Shown here piece after piece: positions 28,042-37,570 of a DNA stretch of 64,000 nucleotides; the first letter of the stretch is position 1; every line of letters begins with the position of its first letter. Source of the stretch: Carboxylicivirga linearis (GTDB taxonomy: Bacteria; Bacteroidota; Bacteroidia; Bacteroidales; Marinilabiliaceae); the NCBI RefSeq assembly GCF_018271995.1, contig NZ_JAGUCO010000017.1:49203-113202 (forward strand), read 5' to 3'. The notes beneath the pieces were generated by a model. The model was not told where the DNA came from and ran no database searches. It saw only the letters and a program-made list of their open reading frames with translations. Position numbers and translations under genes: made by a program.

Positions 28042-29620
28042 TTAATTCCATTGTAACTGTCGGTATTAAAAGTAAAAATCCAACTACTACTAACAAAATA
28101 ATTAAAGGTAAAATCCATTTTACCCACTTGGTATATGGAACCCTTGCAATACCTAATACACCTATTAAAACCGGTGAGGTAGGCGTTATCATATTGGTAA
28201 ATCCATCACCAAACTGAAAAGCCATTACTGTTGCCTGACGCGATAAGCCTATTAAATCACTGAAAGGAGCCATAATGGGCATGGTCAGTGCCGCTTTGGC
28301 CGAACCACTTGGAATAAAAATGTTGATCAAGGTTTGAATGCCATACATTATACCCACCGATGCAATGTTACCCAAATCACTCATCGATTGAGCCATGCTA
28401 TGCAAGATTGTATGTACTATTCTACCATCTTCGAGAATAACAATGATACCACCGGCCAAACCAACTACCAGAGCTGCTGACATGATATCTTTGGCTCCTT
28501 CTAAAAACAACTTGGTTATTTTATCGGCATCGTAACCAAAGGAAGCACCGGCAACTAATCCCATTGCTAAAAACAAGGCTGCTATTTCGGTAATGTACCA
28601 CTGATAGCCCATTACTCCCACAATTAAAAACACCATTGAAAAGCCCAGAATGGTAAGAATAAAAAAGTGAATTTTCTTACGTAAGGCCAATACACCTGAG
28701 AAAGCGAACAGACCTGTTAATACAGGCAAGACTGGTAAAGGGCGCCATTCACTGTCACCTATTTGCATTGAAGTAGAACTATATTTTATACTCAATAATA
28801 TCAGTGCAACCAATGTAAGACTAAAAGTAATCCATGCCGACAATGGTGTACTTTTTTCTGTTTGTTCTACATCGTTAGAAGAACGCTCCCTCCAATAGGC
28901 ATCCTCATGATAAACCGATGATTTTTGCGGATGAGCCTTAATTTTATTTGCATACCACAATATATAACTGATACCAATTACATTGATTACGGCAAAACAA
29001 AACAAGCGATACTCGAAACCAGAAAACAAAGGCAAGCCTGCCAAGCCTTGCGCAATTCCAATGGTAAAGGGATTTAGAACAGCACCGGCAAAACCCAAAC
29101 CAGCAGCTACAAACACCATTCCTATGCCTGTAATACTATCGTATCCCATAGAAATAGCTAAGGGTACCAGTATCACCATAAAAGCAATGGTTTCCTCACT
29201 CATACCAAACACCGCTCCAAACACCGAGAACATCAGCATGATCAAAGTCAGAATTAAGTTATTAGCTCCAATTATTCGTATGACCTTGTTTTTATCGAGC
29301 TGCTTTACCAATCCTAAAAACGAAAATATTCCCACATCAATGGCTTTGGTTTCATTCATAATCCAGAAAGCACCACCAATCAACAGTATAAAAATGATAA
29401 TACCCGCTCCACGCTCAAAGCCCTTAACAAAAGCAGCAAAAACCTGCCATGTCTGAGGTTGATTTTCTACCTGTTGAAATACCATCTCTGTTTTATCAAT
29501 ACCATTCACAGAAATTGTTTCTTCAACATACTCACCGCCTGGCACAAACCAGGTGGCAATGGCAGCTATCACAATTAACGAAAACACTATTACGTAGGTA
29601 TGGGGGACTTTTTTAAACAT
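28031..29620 (-). CDS. YfcC family basic amino acid / dicarboxylate carrier
   Basis: 529 residues, about 12 membrane segments. Start KVPHTYVIVFSLIVIAAIATWFVPGGEY and motifs MSEETIAFMVILVPLAISMGYD and FIPSGSAKAALTMPIMAPFSDLIG are typical of the YfcC/ArcD-like branch of the C4-dicarboxylate carrier (DcuC) superfamily. Members move arginine/ornithine or related substrates; which one is not visible. It is the first gene of a two-gene operon with the NUDIX hydrolase and diverges from an XRE-cupin regulator, a likely controller. Confidence 0.85.
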   Translation of the reverse strand: MFKKVPHTYVIVFSLIVIAAIATWFVPGGEYVEETISVNGIDKTEMVFQQVENQPQTWQVFAAFVKGFERGAGIIIFILLIGGAFWIMNETKAIDVGIFSFLGLVKQLDKNKVIRIIGANNLILTLIMLMFSVFGAVFGMSEETIAFMVILVPLAISMGYDSITGIGMVFVAAGLGFAGAVLNPFTIGIAQGLAGLPLFSGFEYRLFCFAVINVIGISYILWYANKIKAHPQKSSVYHEDAYWRERSSNDVEQTEKSTPLSAWITFSLTLVALILLSIKYSSTSMQIGDSEWRPLPVLPVLTGLFAFSGVLALRKKIHFFILTILGFSMVFLIVGVMGYQWYITEIAALFLAMGLVAGASFGYDADKITKLFLEGAKDIMSAALVVGLAGGIIVILEDGRIVHTILHSMAQSMSDLGNIASVGIMYGIQTLINIFIPSGSAKAALTMPIMAPFSDLIGLSRQATVMAFQFGDGFTNMITPTSPVLIGVLGIARVPYTKWVKWILPLIILLVVVGFLLLIPTVTMELNGF

Positions 29621-29676
29621 GTTGAATCTTATTTATAAGCATGAGTTCGATAAAGTATTGAGACCTGATACAGGTT

Positions 29677-29710
29677 CAAAAATAATATTTTGATTGTACA
29701 CCTTACCAAA
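29677..29710 (-). promoter_or_regulatory. Putative promoter of the YfcC-NUDIX operon
   Basis: On the minus strand TATTTTTG (29677-29684) matches the -7 consensus, with TTTG (29707-29710) 22 nt upstream, slightly longer than the usual 19-21 nt. Confidence 0.5.
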
Positions 29711-29794
29711 CTATAGAGAAAAGCTTCAGATTACGCCTTGATAAATTAAGCCCTTCTTAACTATTTTTAATAGTGCTTAATATTATAATTTTAC

Positions 29795-29802
29795 TATTTT
29801 TG
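29795..29802 (+). promoter_or_regulatory. Putative -7 element for the XRE-cupin regulator
   Basis: TATTTTTG matches TAnnTTTG, 29 nt before the ATG, in the 211-bp region shared with the divergent YfcC operon. Confidence 0.45.
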
Positions 29803-29831
29803 TCTCAACTCATGTTAAAAGTATCATTTCA

Positions 29832-30383
29832 ATGAAAAGATTGGGTGAAAGAATAAAGAGAAAGAGAGAAGCTTCTCATTTGCAATTGAACGATTTAGCT
29901 AAAAAAGTCGGAATTAGTTCCAGTGCTTTATCTCAAATTGAAAACGCAAAGGCTTCGCCATCCATTGTTACCTTGAAGTCCATTGCAGATAATCTTCATA
30001 CAACAGTGGGTGAACTAATCGGTGAAAATGAGGCTGTAACCAACAATCCTTTGGTAAAATTTGATCAGAAGCATTTTGTTGAAAAGAACGAATCAGGAGC
30101 TTCTTTGTATCTTCTATCCAACCATGGTAACAGCAAGCAAATGGATGCCTTTCTCATCGAGTTTCAACCGGGTTCTAATTCAAAAAACATTATGAAAACC
30201 CATCCAGGTCAGGAGTTTTGTTTTGTACTGAAAGGTGAACTCGAAATTCAATTTGATGAGAGAAAATATACGCTTAAAGAAAAAGATAGTTTCTATTTCA
30301 ACTCAAACAGAGTGCATGCCGCCTATAATAATTCGGATATGACAACAGAAATTGTTTGGGTAATTACACCTCCGGATGGTTAA
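29832..30383 (+). CDS. XRE-family transcriptional regulator with C-terminal cupin
   Basis: 183 residues. Residues 7-61 form a helix-turn-helix (LNDLAKKVGISSSALSQIENAKASPSIVTL). Residues 105-180 form a small cupin (HPGQEFCFVLKGELEIQFDE, then FNSNRVHAAYNN). This architecture is common in regulators that sense small polar ligands with the cupin. It lies between the divergent YfcC carrier and the DUF4914/PurE-like pair downstream, so it could control either; no operator was identified. Confidence 0.9.
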   Translation: MKRLGERIKRKREASHLQLNDLAKKVGISSSALSQIENAKASPSIVTLKSIADNLHTTVGELIGENEAVTNNPLVKFDQKHFVEKNESGASLYLLSNHGNSKQMDAFLIEFQPGSNSKNIMKTHPGQEFCFVLKGELEIQFDERKYTLKEKDSFYFNSNRVHAAYNNSDMTTEIVWVITPPDG

Positions 30384-30541
30384 AAAATTTTACCTATTAA
30401 ATTAAGCATTCCTTAAGTGTTTTAAGTTTTGTTTAACTCCCGCTATAAAATATGATCTAATCTCATCAACAAAAAACCTCCCCATGAAAAGTGATTAAGA
30501 GAAAAAAACAAATAAACATTATTCATTAAAAAACCATTAAA

Positions 30542-32467
30542 ATGAGCGATTTACTACAACATCTTTCCAAGCTGAATATTGAAGTACCCGCAAACATTGC
30601 GAAGTTATTACAGAATAGTAAAAGTGTCAGGGTATTTAATTCCACTAGTGAGTTAGCTGCGGCTGCAACATATGGGTTAGATAATTCGGAATTTCATGTA
30701 AAATATGATGTTCCTGGAAAGGGCGAGGTTACTGAAGCAGTGGTGCAACGCGTGAAAAATGGCATTTCAGCCAATTACACCGAACCATATATGCGACGCA
30801 GAGACCCTGAAACAATGGTTATAGCGGATAGTAAACCAACCGATAAAACACGTTTCGAAGATAAATTTGGTTATGAATTCTCAAAAATTCAAGGGGAGAC
30901 ATTTGATTGGCTGAAATCTCAGGATCTGGCCGTATTTTTTTACTTTGCAGGTCGTGCAGGTATTGGCTCATTAGGTATTGCCATTGCACCGGCTAACGCA
31001 GGATTTTTTGCTCTAGGACTGGCCATGCTACAGGAAATGAGATCACTGGATGAACTTGAGGAGGGTATGAAAATCAAATCATCTATTTTTGTGGCTCCGG
31101 TATTCCGACACACTCATTTTAATGGCAAACAAGTAGTGGTTCACAACCGCACAGACGAAGTTCACGAATTATATTCCTATAATTTATACCCGGGACCATC
31201 AGCTAAAAAAGGTATTTACGGCGTGTTATTAACCCAGGGAGAAAAAGAAGGGTGGACAACTGCACACTGTTCTGCTGTTGAGGCTATTTCGCCATATGAT
31301 AACATTACAACATTTATGCACGAGGGTGCCTCGGGTGGTGGTAAGTCGGAGTTGCACCAACATATTTTACGCGAAACAGAAGGAGCTGTTTTATTGGGAC
31401 AAAATTCTGTAACCGCTGAAACCAAACACATCGAACTACCTAAGTCATGTGCCTTCCGTCCGGTGGCTGACGATATGGCTTTCTGTCATCCTTCTGTTCA
31501 AGAGAATGATGGTAAACTGCGCATTGTTGATGCTGAGAACTCATGGTTTGTGCGTGTTGATTCGGTAAACCAATATGGTGATGATCCAACGTTGGAGAAA
31601 ACAACTATTGATCCGAAAGAACCATTGCTGTTCTTAAACATTGAAACCACACCTAACTCAACCGCTCTTATCTGGGATCACATTGAAGATGAACCGGGTA
31701 AAAAATGCCCTAATCCACGTGTGGTGATTCCTCGTAAAATTATACCTAACGTAATCGATCGTCCGGTTGCGGTAGATGTTCGCAGTTTTGGATTGCGTGC
31801 TCCACAGTGTACCAAGGGTGAACCCTCTTACGGTATTGCCGGCATGTTCCACATCTTACCTCCGGCACTAGCCTGGTTATGGCGTTTAGTAGCTCCTCGC
31901 GGACATAAAAACCCAAGTATTGTAAGTGATGGATCGATGCAAAGTGAAGGTGTAGGTTCGTACTGGCCTTTTGCCACCGGTAAAAAGGTAGACCACGCCA
32001 ACATGTTGCTAAAGCAGATTATCAATACTCCGCGTACCACCTTTACATTGGTTCCAAACCAGAACATTGGTGTTTGGAAGGTTGGATTTAAACCACAACT
32101 TTTAATGCGCGAATATATGACTCGTCGTGGTGCAGCTAAATTACGCGAAGACCAGTATAAGGAGTCACGTTGTCCGTTATTGGGTTATGAGCTGAACTAC
32201 CTGACCATTGAAGGAGCCAAAATTCCAAAGCCTTTATTAAAGGTATACAAGCAACCCGAAGTTGGCGTTGAGGGATATGATGCCGGTGCAGCTGAACTAA
32301 CTGAGTTCTTCAAAAAAGAGCTAAAACAATATCTGCAACCCGAATTGCACGAAACAGGAAGACGCATAATTGAAGCCTGTTTAAACGATGCCAGCATTGA
32401 AGAGTATAACAAAATTGTACCAATGAGTTACGAGTACGATTATTCATTTAATAAAATAGAAGACTAA
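30542..32467 (+). CDS. DUF4914 family protein with a PEPCK-like P-loop
   Basis: 641 residues, soluble. The whole protein fits the DUF4914 family of Bacteroidetes and Clostridia. About residue 262 it has EGASGGGKSELHQHI, a Walker-A-like loop close to the kinase-1a (P-loop) motif of phosphoenolpyruvate carboxykinases and HPr kinases, preceded by a conserved His/Glu segment and followed by several Arg/Asp-rich blocks. This suggests a nucleotide-dependent carboxykinase-like or kinase activity, but no reaction is known. Its stop codon shares one base with the ATG of the PurE-like gene, so the two are tightly coupled. Confidence 0.85.
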   Translation: MSDLLQHLSKLNIEVPANIAKLLQNSKSVRVFNSTSELAAAATYGLDNSEFHVKYDVPGKGEVTEAVVQRVKNGISANYTEPYMRRRDPETMVIADSKPTDKTRFEDKFGYEFSKIQGETFDWLKSQDLAVFFYFAGRAGIGSLGIAIAPANAGFFALGLAMLQEMRSLDELEEGMKIKSSIFVAPVFRHTHFNGKQVVVHNRTDEVHELYSYNLYPGPSAKKGIYGVLLTQGEKEGWTTAHCSAVEAISPYDNITTFMHEGASGGGKSELHQHILRETEGAVLLGQNSVTAETKHIELPKSCAFRPVADDMAFCHPSVQENDGKLRIVDAENSWFVRVDSVNQYGDDPTLEKTTIDPKEPLLFLNIETTPNSTALIWDHIEDEPGKKCPNPRVVIPRKIIPNVIDRPVAVDVRSFGLRAPQCTKGEPSYGIAGMFHILPPALAWLWRLVAPRGHKNPSIVSDGSMQSEGVGSYWPFATGKKVDHANMLLKQIINTPRTTFTLVPNQNIGVWKVGFKPQLLMREYMTRRGAAKLREDQYKESRCPLLGYELNYLTIEGAKIPKPLLKVYKQPEVGVEGYDAGAAELTEFFKKELKQYLQPELHETGRRIIEACLNDASIEEYNKIVPMSYEYDYSFNKIED

Positions 32468-32934
32468 TGAGTAAAGTAGTGATTATAATGGGATCGAAAG
32501 CCGATTTTGAATGGGCTCAGAAGATAACCGACAAACTTGATTCTTTTGATATTCAAAGCGAGTGCCATATTGCATCGGCACACAAAGTACCCTTGGTATG
32601 CTACGATATCATCAAAGAAAAGGAAAAAGAAAATGTGGTATTTATAACCATTGCAGGTATGAGTAATGCACTCAGCGGGTTTAGTGATGCACAAACACAT
32701 TGCCCGGTAATTGCCTGCCCTCCGGTTGGTAATTCATTTGGCGGAAACGACGTTTACTCAAGCCTGAGAATGCCTTCAGGTGTAGCTCCAATGGTGATTC
32801 TGAATCCCGGAAATGCAGCTTTAGCTGCAGCCAAAATACTGGGTCTGTCAGATGAAAGTATTCAGGCTAAGGTGAAGGAGTTTCAGGAAAACCAAAGACA
32901 GAAACTGATTGAGGATAATGCATCTATTCAATAA
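32467..32934 (+). CDS. PurE-like protein (AIR carboxylase / mutase family), class II features
   Basis: 155 residues. Motifs of the PurE fold are seen: VVIIMGSKADFEW near the N-terminus (MGSKSDW in class I), SAHKVP with the catalytic-type His, and RMPSGVAPMVILNPGNAALAAAKIL. The segment IAGMSNALSGF replaces the class I AGGAAHLPG and resembles class II enzymes, which carboxylate AIR directly with CO2. It overlaps the DUF4914 gene by one base rather than sitting with purine genes, so it may be a second PurE or serve another carboxylation. Function as the housekeeping PurE cannot be excluded. Confidence 0.82.
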   Translation: MSKVVIIMGSKADFEWAQKITDKLDSFDIQSECHIASAHKVPLVCYDIIKEKEKENVVFITIAGMSNALSGFSDAQTHCPVIACPPVGNSFGGNDVYSSLRMPSGVAPMVILNPGNAALAAAKILGLSDESIQAKVKEFQENQRQKLIEDNASIQ

Positions 32935-33054
32935 CGAGTAAAAGTAAGAATACAAACAAAACTGTTCTTTTAAAAACTAATAGTTTGCAAATTAATAATA
33001 GGGATATGGTAATGGCACTTGCGATTACTGTATCTCTATCTTTTACATCATCAC

Positions 33055-34005
33055 ATGAACAATATAGAAAAAGCTGCCCATTTTTTAAGAAATGAAGATG
33101 TGGTTGCCATCCCTACAGAAACAGTATACGGATTAGCCGGAAATGCCTTTAGCGATAAGGCAATCAAACGAATTTTTGAAGTTAAAAACCGTCCGTTTTA
33201 CAATCCTCTTATTGTTCATATTAAAAGCATTGATGAGCTCAATAAGATTGCTACCAACATTCCGGAAATGGCATTTAAACTGGCAGAGGTGTTTTGGCCC
33301 GGTCCTTTAACTCTGGTACTGGATAAACAACCTTCAATTTCTGATCTGGTTACAGGTGGAAAACCAACCGTTGCTGTTCGGTTACCTGCTCATCCTGTTG
33401 CTCTGGAATTATTGAATTATATTGATTTTCCTTTGGTAGCCCCCAGCGCCAACCCGTTTAATTATTTAAGTCCAACCAGTGCACAGCATGTAAAAGAGCA
33501 ATTGGGCAACAAAATTCCTTATATACTAGACGGTGGAAACTGCGAAAAAGGAGTTGAATCAACCATTATTGGTTTTCAGGACAATTCACCAATTCTGTAT
33601 CGCTTAGGTGCCATTTCAATGGAAGACATCGAAGAGGTTACCGGTGAGTTAACAACTCAAAATCAGTCGAAAAATTCACCCAATGCTCCGGGTATGCTTT
33701 CGAAACACTATTCTCCTAAAACGCAGTTTATTTTATCAAACAATATTACCCAAACACTTGAATCGCTGAAGGATAAGAAAGTAGGTGTCATCACATTCAA
33801 CGAATCAAGGCAAGATTATTCTGTTTTTCATCAGGTAGCCTTATCCTATAACAACGATCTGAAAGAAGCAGCTTCAAACCTATTTAGCACATTGCATCAT
33901 TTGGATAAAATGAAACTGGATGCAATTGTTGCTGAACGCTTGCCGGATGAAGGATTGGGTAAGACCATAAATGATCGCTTACAGCGTGCCGCCTCCAAAG
34001 GATAG
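33055..34005 (+). CDS. L-threonylcarbamoyladenylate synthase (Sua5 type)
   Basis: 316 residues from the ATG at 33055, chosen because residues then begin at the conserved NNIEKAAHFLRNEDVVAIPTETVYGLAG; an upstream start at 33019 would add 12 unrelated residues. The YrdC domain covers residues 1-190 (KNRPFYNPLIVHI, WPGPLTLVL, SANPFN). The Sua5 C-terminal domain follows (PGMLSKHYSPKTQ). It makes threonylcarbamoyl-AMP from threonine, bicarbonate and ATP for t6A37 in tRNA. A hairpin overlaps its stop codon and ends the unit. Confidence 0.93.
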   Translation: MNNIEKAAHFLRNEDVVAIPTETVYGLAGNAFSDKAIKRIFEVKNRPFYNPLIVHIKSIDELNKIATNIPEMAFKLAEVFWPGPLTLVLDKQPSISDLVTGGKPTVAVRLPAHPVALELLNYIDFPLVAPSANPFNYLSPTSAQHVKEQLGNKIPYILDGGNCEKGVESTIIGFQDNSPILYRLGAISMEDIEEVTGELTTQNQSKNSPNAPGMLSKHYSPKTQFILSNNITQTLESLKDKKVGVITFNESRQDYSVFHQVALSYNNDLKEAASNLFSTLHHLDKMKLDAIVAERLPDEGLGKTINDRLQRAASKG

Positions 34006-34028
34006 TTAAAAGCTGACTATCCTTTCAC
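33997..34028 (+). terminator. Terminator overlapping the end of the Sua5-type gene
   Basis: A 10-bp perfect stem AAAGGATAGT (33997-34006) / ACTATCCTTT (34016-34025) with a 9-nt loop. The left arm contains the stop codon, and the flanking A and T runs let it work in both directions for the convergent DJ-1 gene. Confidence 0.8.
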
Positions 34029-34048
34029 ATCAATAAGGCTTTGAGTTA

Positions 34049-34624
34049 CTAAAACCCCATCAGTTTGCGAACCTTATTGGTATTCTCTTTTGAAGTCAAC
34101 CACTCCAGAAGCAATAGAGCTACATCAATGGCTGTAGACGGATTCCACGATGTAATGATGTTATCATCAATAACAATGGGCTGATGAATTACGTTGGCTC
34201 CAAAGCTTTTCAGTGCTTCCCGGCGCTTAGGCATATCGTAAACCGTAGCATCTTTGCCTTTCAAAATTCCACTTTTACCTGTGGGCAAAGCTCCCGCACA
34301 AACGGTTGCTATTATTTTATTAGCTGTTTTAAACTCACGAATCAGATTCAAAAAGGCATCATCATAAGCATCATTGTAATAACCATACACCTCAAAACCT
34401 CCCGGAATAGCCAAAGCATCAAAAGAATTTACATCTACCTCATCAAGGGTATAATCAACAATAAAGCGTTGATTGAACGAACTTTTTATCTCTTTACGTA
34501 TAGCGCCGGTAAACAATTGAGTTGAGTTGTCGCCTTCTTCTAGATTCCAACCCATCACATCAATAAACACACTTGCTTCGTAAATCTCAAATCCGTCAGC
34601 CAATAAAAGCAGTATTTTTTTCAT
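34049..34624 (-). CDS. DJ-1/PfpI family protein
   Basis: 191 residues. The class-I amidotransferase-like fold shows LLADGFEIYEAS (conserved acidic residue at 13-16) and the nucleophile elbow ATVCAGALPTG with Cys109. DJ-1 proteins act in protection against reactive carbonyls or oxidative stress, though the exact activity varies. It is monocistronic with its own upstream space. Confidence 0.9.
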   Translation of the reverse strand: MKKILLLLADGFEIYEASVFIDVMGWNLEEGDNSTQLFTGAIRKEIKSSFNQRFIVDYTLDEVDVNSFDALAIPGGFEVYGYYNDAYDDAFLNLIREFKTANKIIATVCAGALPTGKSGILKGKDATVYDMPKRREALKSFGANVIHQPIVIDDNIITSWNPSTAIDVALLLLEWLTSKENTNKVRKLMGF

Positions 34625-34721
34625 TATCTCATTTTATTTAATTTGATTGTTTACAACACTTTATAATTATTCCCCACCCTTCAATTCATCTAAAAAATAA
34701 AGAGATGGCAAGCACAACCTG

Positions 34722-35840
34722 TTAATTATTAAATACATTTTTCCAGGTTGAATACGCTTTTTTCTCAATTCCGTCTTCATTTATCAATCCAGCACTTAAC
34801 CAAAGCTTGCCAATATCCCGAACTTCTGCAGGAAATTCAGCCCACAACTCATTGTAATCGCGATGTGCCCACCAGATTACATATTCATATTTTTGCTCCT
34901 GAGCATTTGAAAGGAGCACCTCCAAATATTCATTTTGTTCGCACTGATTACCTGATATATCAATAGCGTAGGAATCGACTATCAGATTTTCAGACAGATG
35001 ACCTGTTTCAGCAAATGCAATTGGTTTGTCAATCCTATCATGTAAAAAATCAAATGCATCCTGAAAACCTGCCTTCGTGCTTAACGCTTTAAAATAGGGG
35101 TAAAAACTGATTGATACAAAGTCATTTGTATTGGCGTAATTAATCACCTCATTAATATAGCCTTCTGGATTGACCACATCCGGTTGATATAAGTTGTGTA
35201 AGGTGATAGATTCAGAAATTTTTAATGATGGATACTCCTGCCTTATTTTTGTTCTAACATTAGCCATTAACAACTTAAAGCCTTTCCATTTATCAGGTGC
35301 ATTCATTAATAATTCATTGACTTCAATGGCGATAATTAAATAATCGGGATTGAGTTGAGAAACTATATATTGCAGATGTTTAAAATATGCAATGGCAATC
35401 TCCACGTCATTCAAGGCAGAATACTCAGGAACTGAACCATCAAAATCAGGTGCCAGATCGTTTCTGGAGGTATTTAATAAACTAACCGACACCGTTAATT
35501 TCTTATCAACTATTCTTCGTGAAACCCTTGCGGCAATTTCGTTTGTAAACTCGTCCGGTAAGGGCAAATCATTCATCCAGGCATTCCATGGTATGTTGTT
35601 ATCAATATGCTCGGAATAAATATCTGAATTATCGCGAATAAAAAGATAGGTACTATCAACCGCTTCCACCCTTTTAGCATAAGCCCAGGTACTAAAGCCC
35701 ATTTTGAAACTTCGGGAACTGTATTCAGAAAAGAAATGGCTGTCAATACAATCATCTACCTTTTTATCACCCTCTTTATTACAAGCTACTATAAAAAAGG
35801 TCAATGCAGTTAATAGTACTGTCCTATACCTCATCTTCAT
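34722..35840 (-). CDS. Lipoprotein with TIM-barrel glycosidase-like fold (clan GH-A type)
   Basis: 372 residues from the ATG at 35840, which begins a good lipoprotein signal (TALTFFIVAC, Cys20); an in-frame start 24 bp upstream is less likely. The features resemble clan-A glycoside hydrolases such as arabinogalactan galactosidases: IIAIEVNELL (candidate acid/base Glu), VSISFYPYF, and PIAFAETGH near the C-terminus (candidate nucleophile Glu). WWAHRDYNELW is a further aromatic strand-8 motif. The substrate is unknown, and an enzymatically inactive binding protein is also possible. Confidence 0.65.
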   Translation of the reverse strand: MKMRYRTVLLTALTFFIVACNKEGDKKVDDCIDSHFFSEYSSRSFKMGFSTWAYAKRVEAVDSTYLFIRDNSDIYSEHIDNNIPWNAWMNDLPLPDEFTNEIAARVSRRIVDKKLTVSVSLLNTSRNDLAPDFDGSVPEYSALNDVEIAIAYFKHLQYIVSQLNPDYLIIAIEVNELLMNAPDKWKGFKLLMANVRTKIRQEYPSLKISESITLHNLYQPDVVNPEGYINEVINYANTNDFVSISFYPYFKALSTKAGFQDAFDFLHDRIDKPIAFAETGHLSENLIVDSYAIDISGNQCEQNEYLEVLLSNAQEQKYEYVIWWAHRDYNELWAEFPAEVRDIGKLWLSAGLINEDGIEKKAYSTWKNVFNN

Positions 35841-35883
35841 GTAAGAATTAAACTGAGTTAACACAAATTTTAGGATTTGGTTC

Positions 35884-36312
35884 TTATTTTTGTTCTGACA
35901 ACTCTTTCAATTTTTCGTTCATCAATTTAAAACCTTTTTCTGTGTTTTCAAGATTTAGCAGGCCTGCTAATACACCTTTGAACTTTTCTTTTTGCAAAAA
36001 AGTTGTACTTCCGTCTCCGTTGTCCATCAGTTCAAAATGATGTTCGCCATCAAAAATACCCGGCATTAATAAATGACCTTTCCAGGTAAATTCTTTGTTT
36101 GTCACATAACTTAGCACCTTCGGTTTAAATGTCATTGCTTTTTGCCCCTCAGGCTCAATAATAACCCTAATTTTATTGCCTGCCCTCACCTCACCACTAA
36201 GTTCTTTTATAAACGGATTCCAATTGGGGTATTTATCAAAGTTTGTTAAAATCGCCCAGATCTTCTCAGGTGATGCTTTAATACTGATTACTGTTTTAAT
36301 TTCCTTTGCCAT
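35884..36312 (-). CDS. SRPBCC family (START-like) protein
   Basis: 142 residues from the ATG at 36312 (MAKEIKTVISIKASPEKIWAIL), the usual start of the fold; the longer frame up to 36417 adds 35 residues without homology-like features. The helix-grip fold is seen from PEKIWAILTNFDKYPNWNPF to the C-terminal helix. These proteins bind hydrophobic ligands in the cytosol. The gene lies close downstream of a Crp/Fnr-type regulator on the same strand. Confidence 0.85.
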   Translation of the reverse strand: MAKEIKTVISIKASPEKIWAILTNFDKYPNWNPFIKELSGEVRAGNKIRVIIEPEGQKAMTFKPKVLSYVTNKEFTWKGHLLMPGIFDGEHHFELMDNGDGSTTFLQKEKFKGVLAGLLNLENTEKGFKLMNEKLKELSEQK

Positions 36313-36428
36313 AACATTTACATTTAAAATGGTACTAATAAAATTGCGGTTACGTATTTCCTTATCTCTGAAGTACGTTGCAAAGGTTATGAGTATTGCA
36401 TCTATTACTCTTGACAAATATCAAGAAT

Positions 36429-37001
36429 TCAGGAAAGTTGCTTTTTTCTGATTCGACTGAATGTTTCGGGTGTCATGCCTAACATGGAAGCAATGTATTG
36501 CAATGGAACCTGATTAAATAACTCTCTGTTATTCTCAAAGAAATAGGTATATCTTTCTTCAGCTGTCATTGATAAATGGCTAAATATTCGGTCTTCTAAT
36601 ATGGTAAAACACTTGCCAATAAATAACTTTTCGAGTTGGTGCCATTGTGGAACCAGCTTGCCTATTTGCTGATAGTCGTCGTGATGAATGGTGTAAAGCA
36701 CACAATCTGTTAGTGCCTGAATAGTCCAACGGGATGGATTACCAAACAAAAGACTGGACAAATCGGTGATAAAATACCCTTGTGTTGAAATCCATTGGGT
36801 TACTTCTTTATCTTCTGCTACAGAATAGATCCTCAGGTAAGCCGACTGAATAAAGCTCAATTTGTTACACCAGCTTCCTGTTTTTACATAAAAATCACCC
36901 CTTTTTATGGTAGTTAGTTTGAATAACGAACTGATAGTACTCAAATCCTCCGGCTTAATAACACCAAAGTAATTTTTAATATTTTGTTCCAGCTCATTCA
37001 T
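36429..37001 (-). CDS. Crp/Fnr-family transcriptional regulator
   Basis: 190 residues. A cyclic-nucleotide-binding-like beta-roll covers about 20-115 (IKRGDFYVKTGSWCNKLSFIQSAYLRIYSV). The C-terminal helix-turn-helix ends in LQYIASMLGMTPETFSRIRKKQL. This is the Bacteroidetes type that often lacks the cAMP-binding Arg-Ser pair. The ligand and targets are unknown; the SRPBCC gene 117 bp downstream may be one. Confidence 0.9.
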   Translation of the reverse strand: MNELEQNIKNYFGVIKPEDLSTISSLFKLTTIKRGDFYVKTGSWCNKLSFIQSAYLRIYSVAEDKEVTQWISTQGYFITDLSSLLFGNPSRWTIQALTDCVLYTIHHDDYQQIGKLVPQWHQLEKLFIGKCFTILEDRIFSHLSMTAEERYTYFFENNRELFNQVPLQYIASMLGMTPETFSRIRKKQLS

Positions 37002-37090
37002 ACAAAATGTATTTGAAAGTATTACAGTTGAGATACAATGATAACAAAATCAAGTTTCGCAAGATCGTTTATGCACAATAAAAGCTGGTA

Positions 37091-37438
37091 TCATTCCAAA
37101 TCAAAATAATATGTGAAGCTCCCTTTCATAACAGTATCCTTTTTAATGGCAGAGAATTTTAATTTATAGGCTGATACCAGGGCTTCTTTTATTAAAACCT
37201 TGTTGATGGCAGTTGTTTCAATCGAATCTTGTTGCGCTTTTATTACATTACCATCTTTATCGATCCAATAATTAATTTTAACAACACCAGTGTCTTGTAC
37301 CGAATAAGTTGGTTTGGGACAAAAAATCAGTTCTCTTTTATCCATTTCATTTGTATGTTCTTTCTTGAAGTTATTTTGACATAACACAATGGTCGAGAAA
37401 ATAAAACTCATCCATATTGTAACACCCAATTGTTTCAT
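37091..37438 (-). CDS. Small exported TonB C-terminal-like protein
   Basis: 115 residues with an N-terminal signal (MKQLGVTIWMSFIFSTIVLC). The remainder (VVKINYWIDKDGNVIKAQ ... INKVLIKEALVSAYKLKFSA) matches the pattern of the TonB C-terminal fold, but there is no transmembrane anchor plus proline linker. It is probably a periplasmic stand-alone TonB-like domain. Confidence 0.6.
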   Translation of the reverse strand: MKQLGVTIWMSFIFSTIVLCQNNFKKEHTNEMDKRELIFCPKPTYSVQDTGVVKINYWIDKDGNVIKAQQDSIETTAINKVLIKEALVSAYKLKFSAIKKDTVMKGSFTYYFDLE

Positions 37439-37570
37439 AATCTTGATCTTTTTTTACTATTGCAACTGCATGTAAGCCTTAAACAACTACAGCTAAATTA
37501 AATTCTATATCCTACTGAGTACATACCTGAGCTTTGTGCATTACTTGTTGTAATATTACTAACTAATAAG

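Noticed and set aside
28983..29456. 157-codon plus-strand ORF
   Set aside because: Antisense shadow of the YfcC carrier; hydrophobic codons on the other strand explain the open frame.
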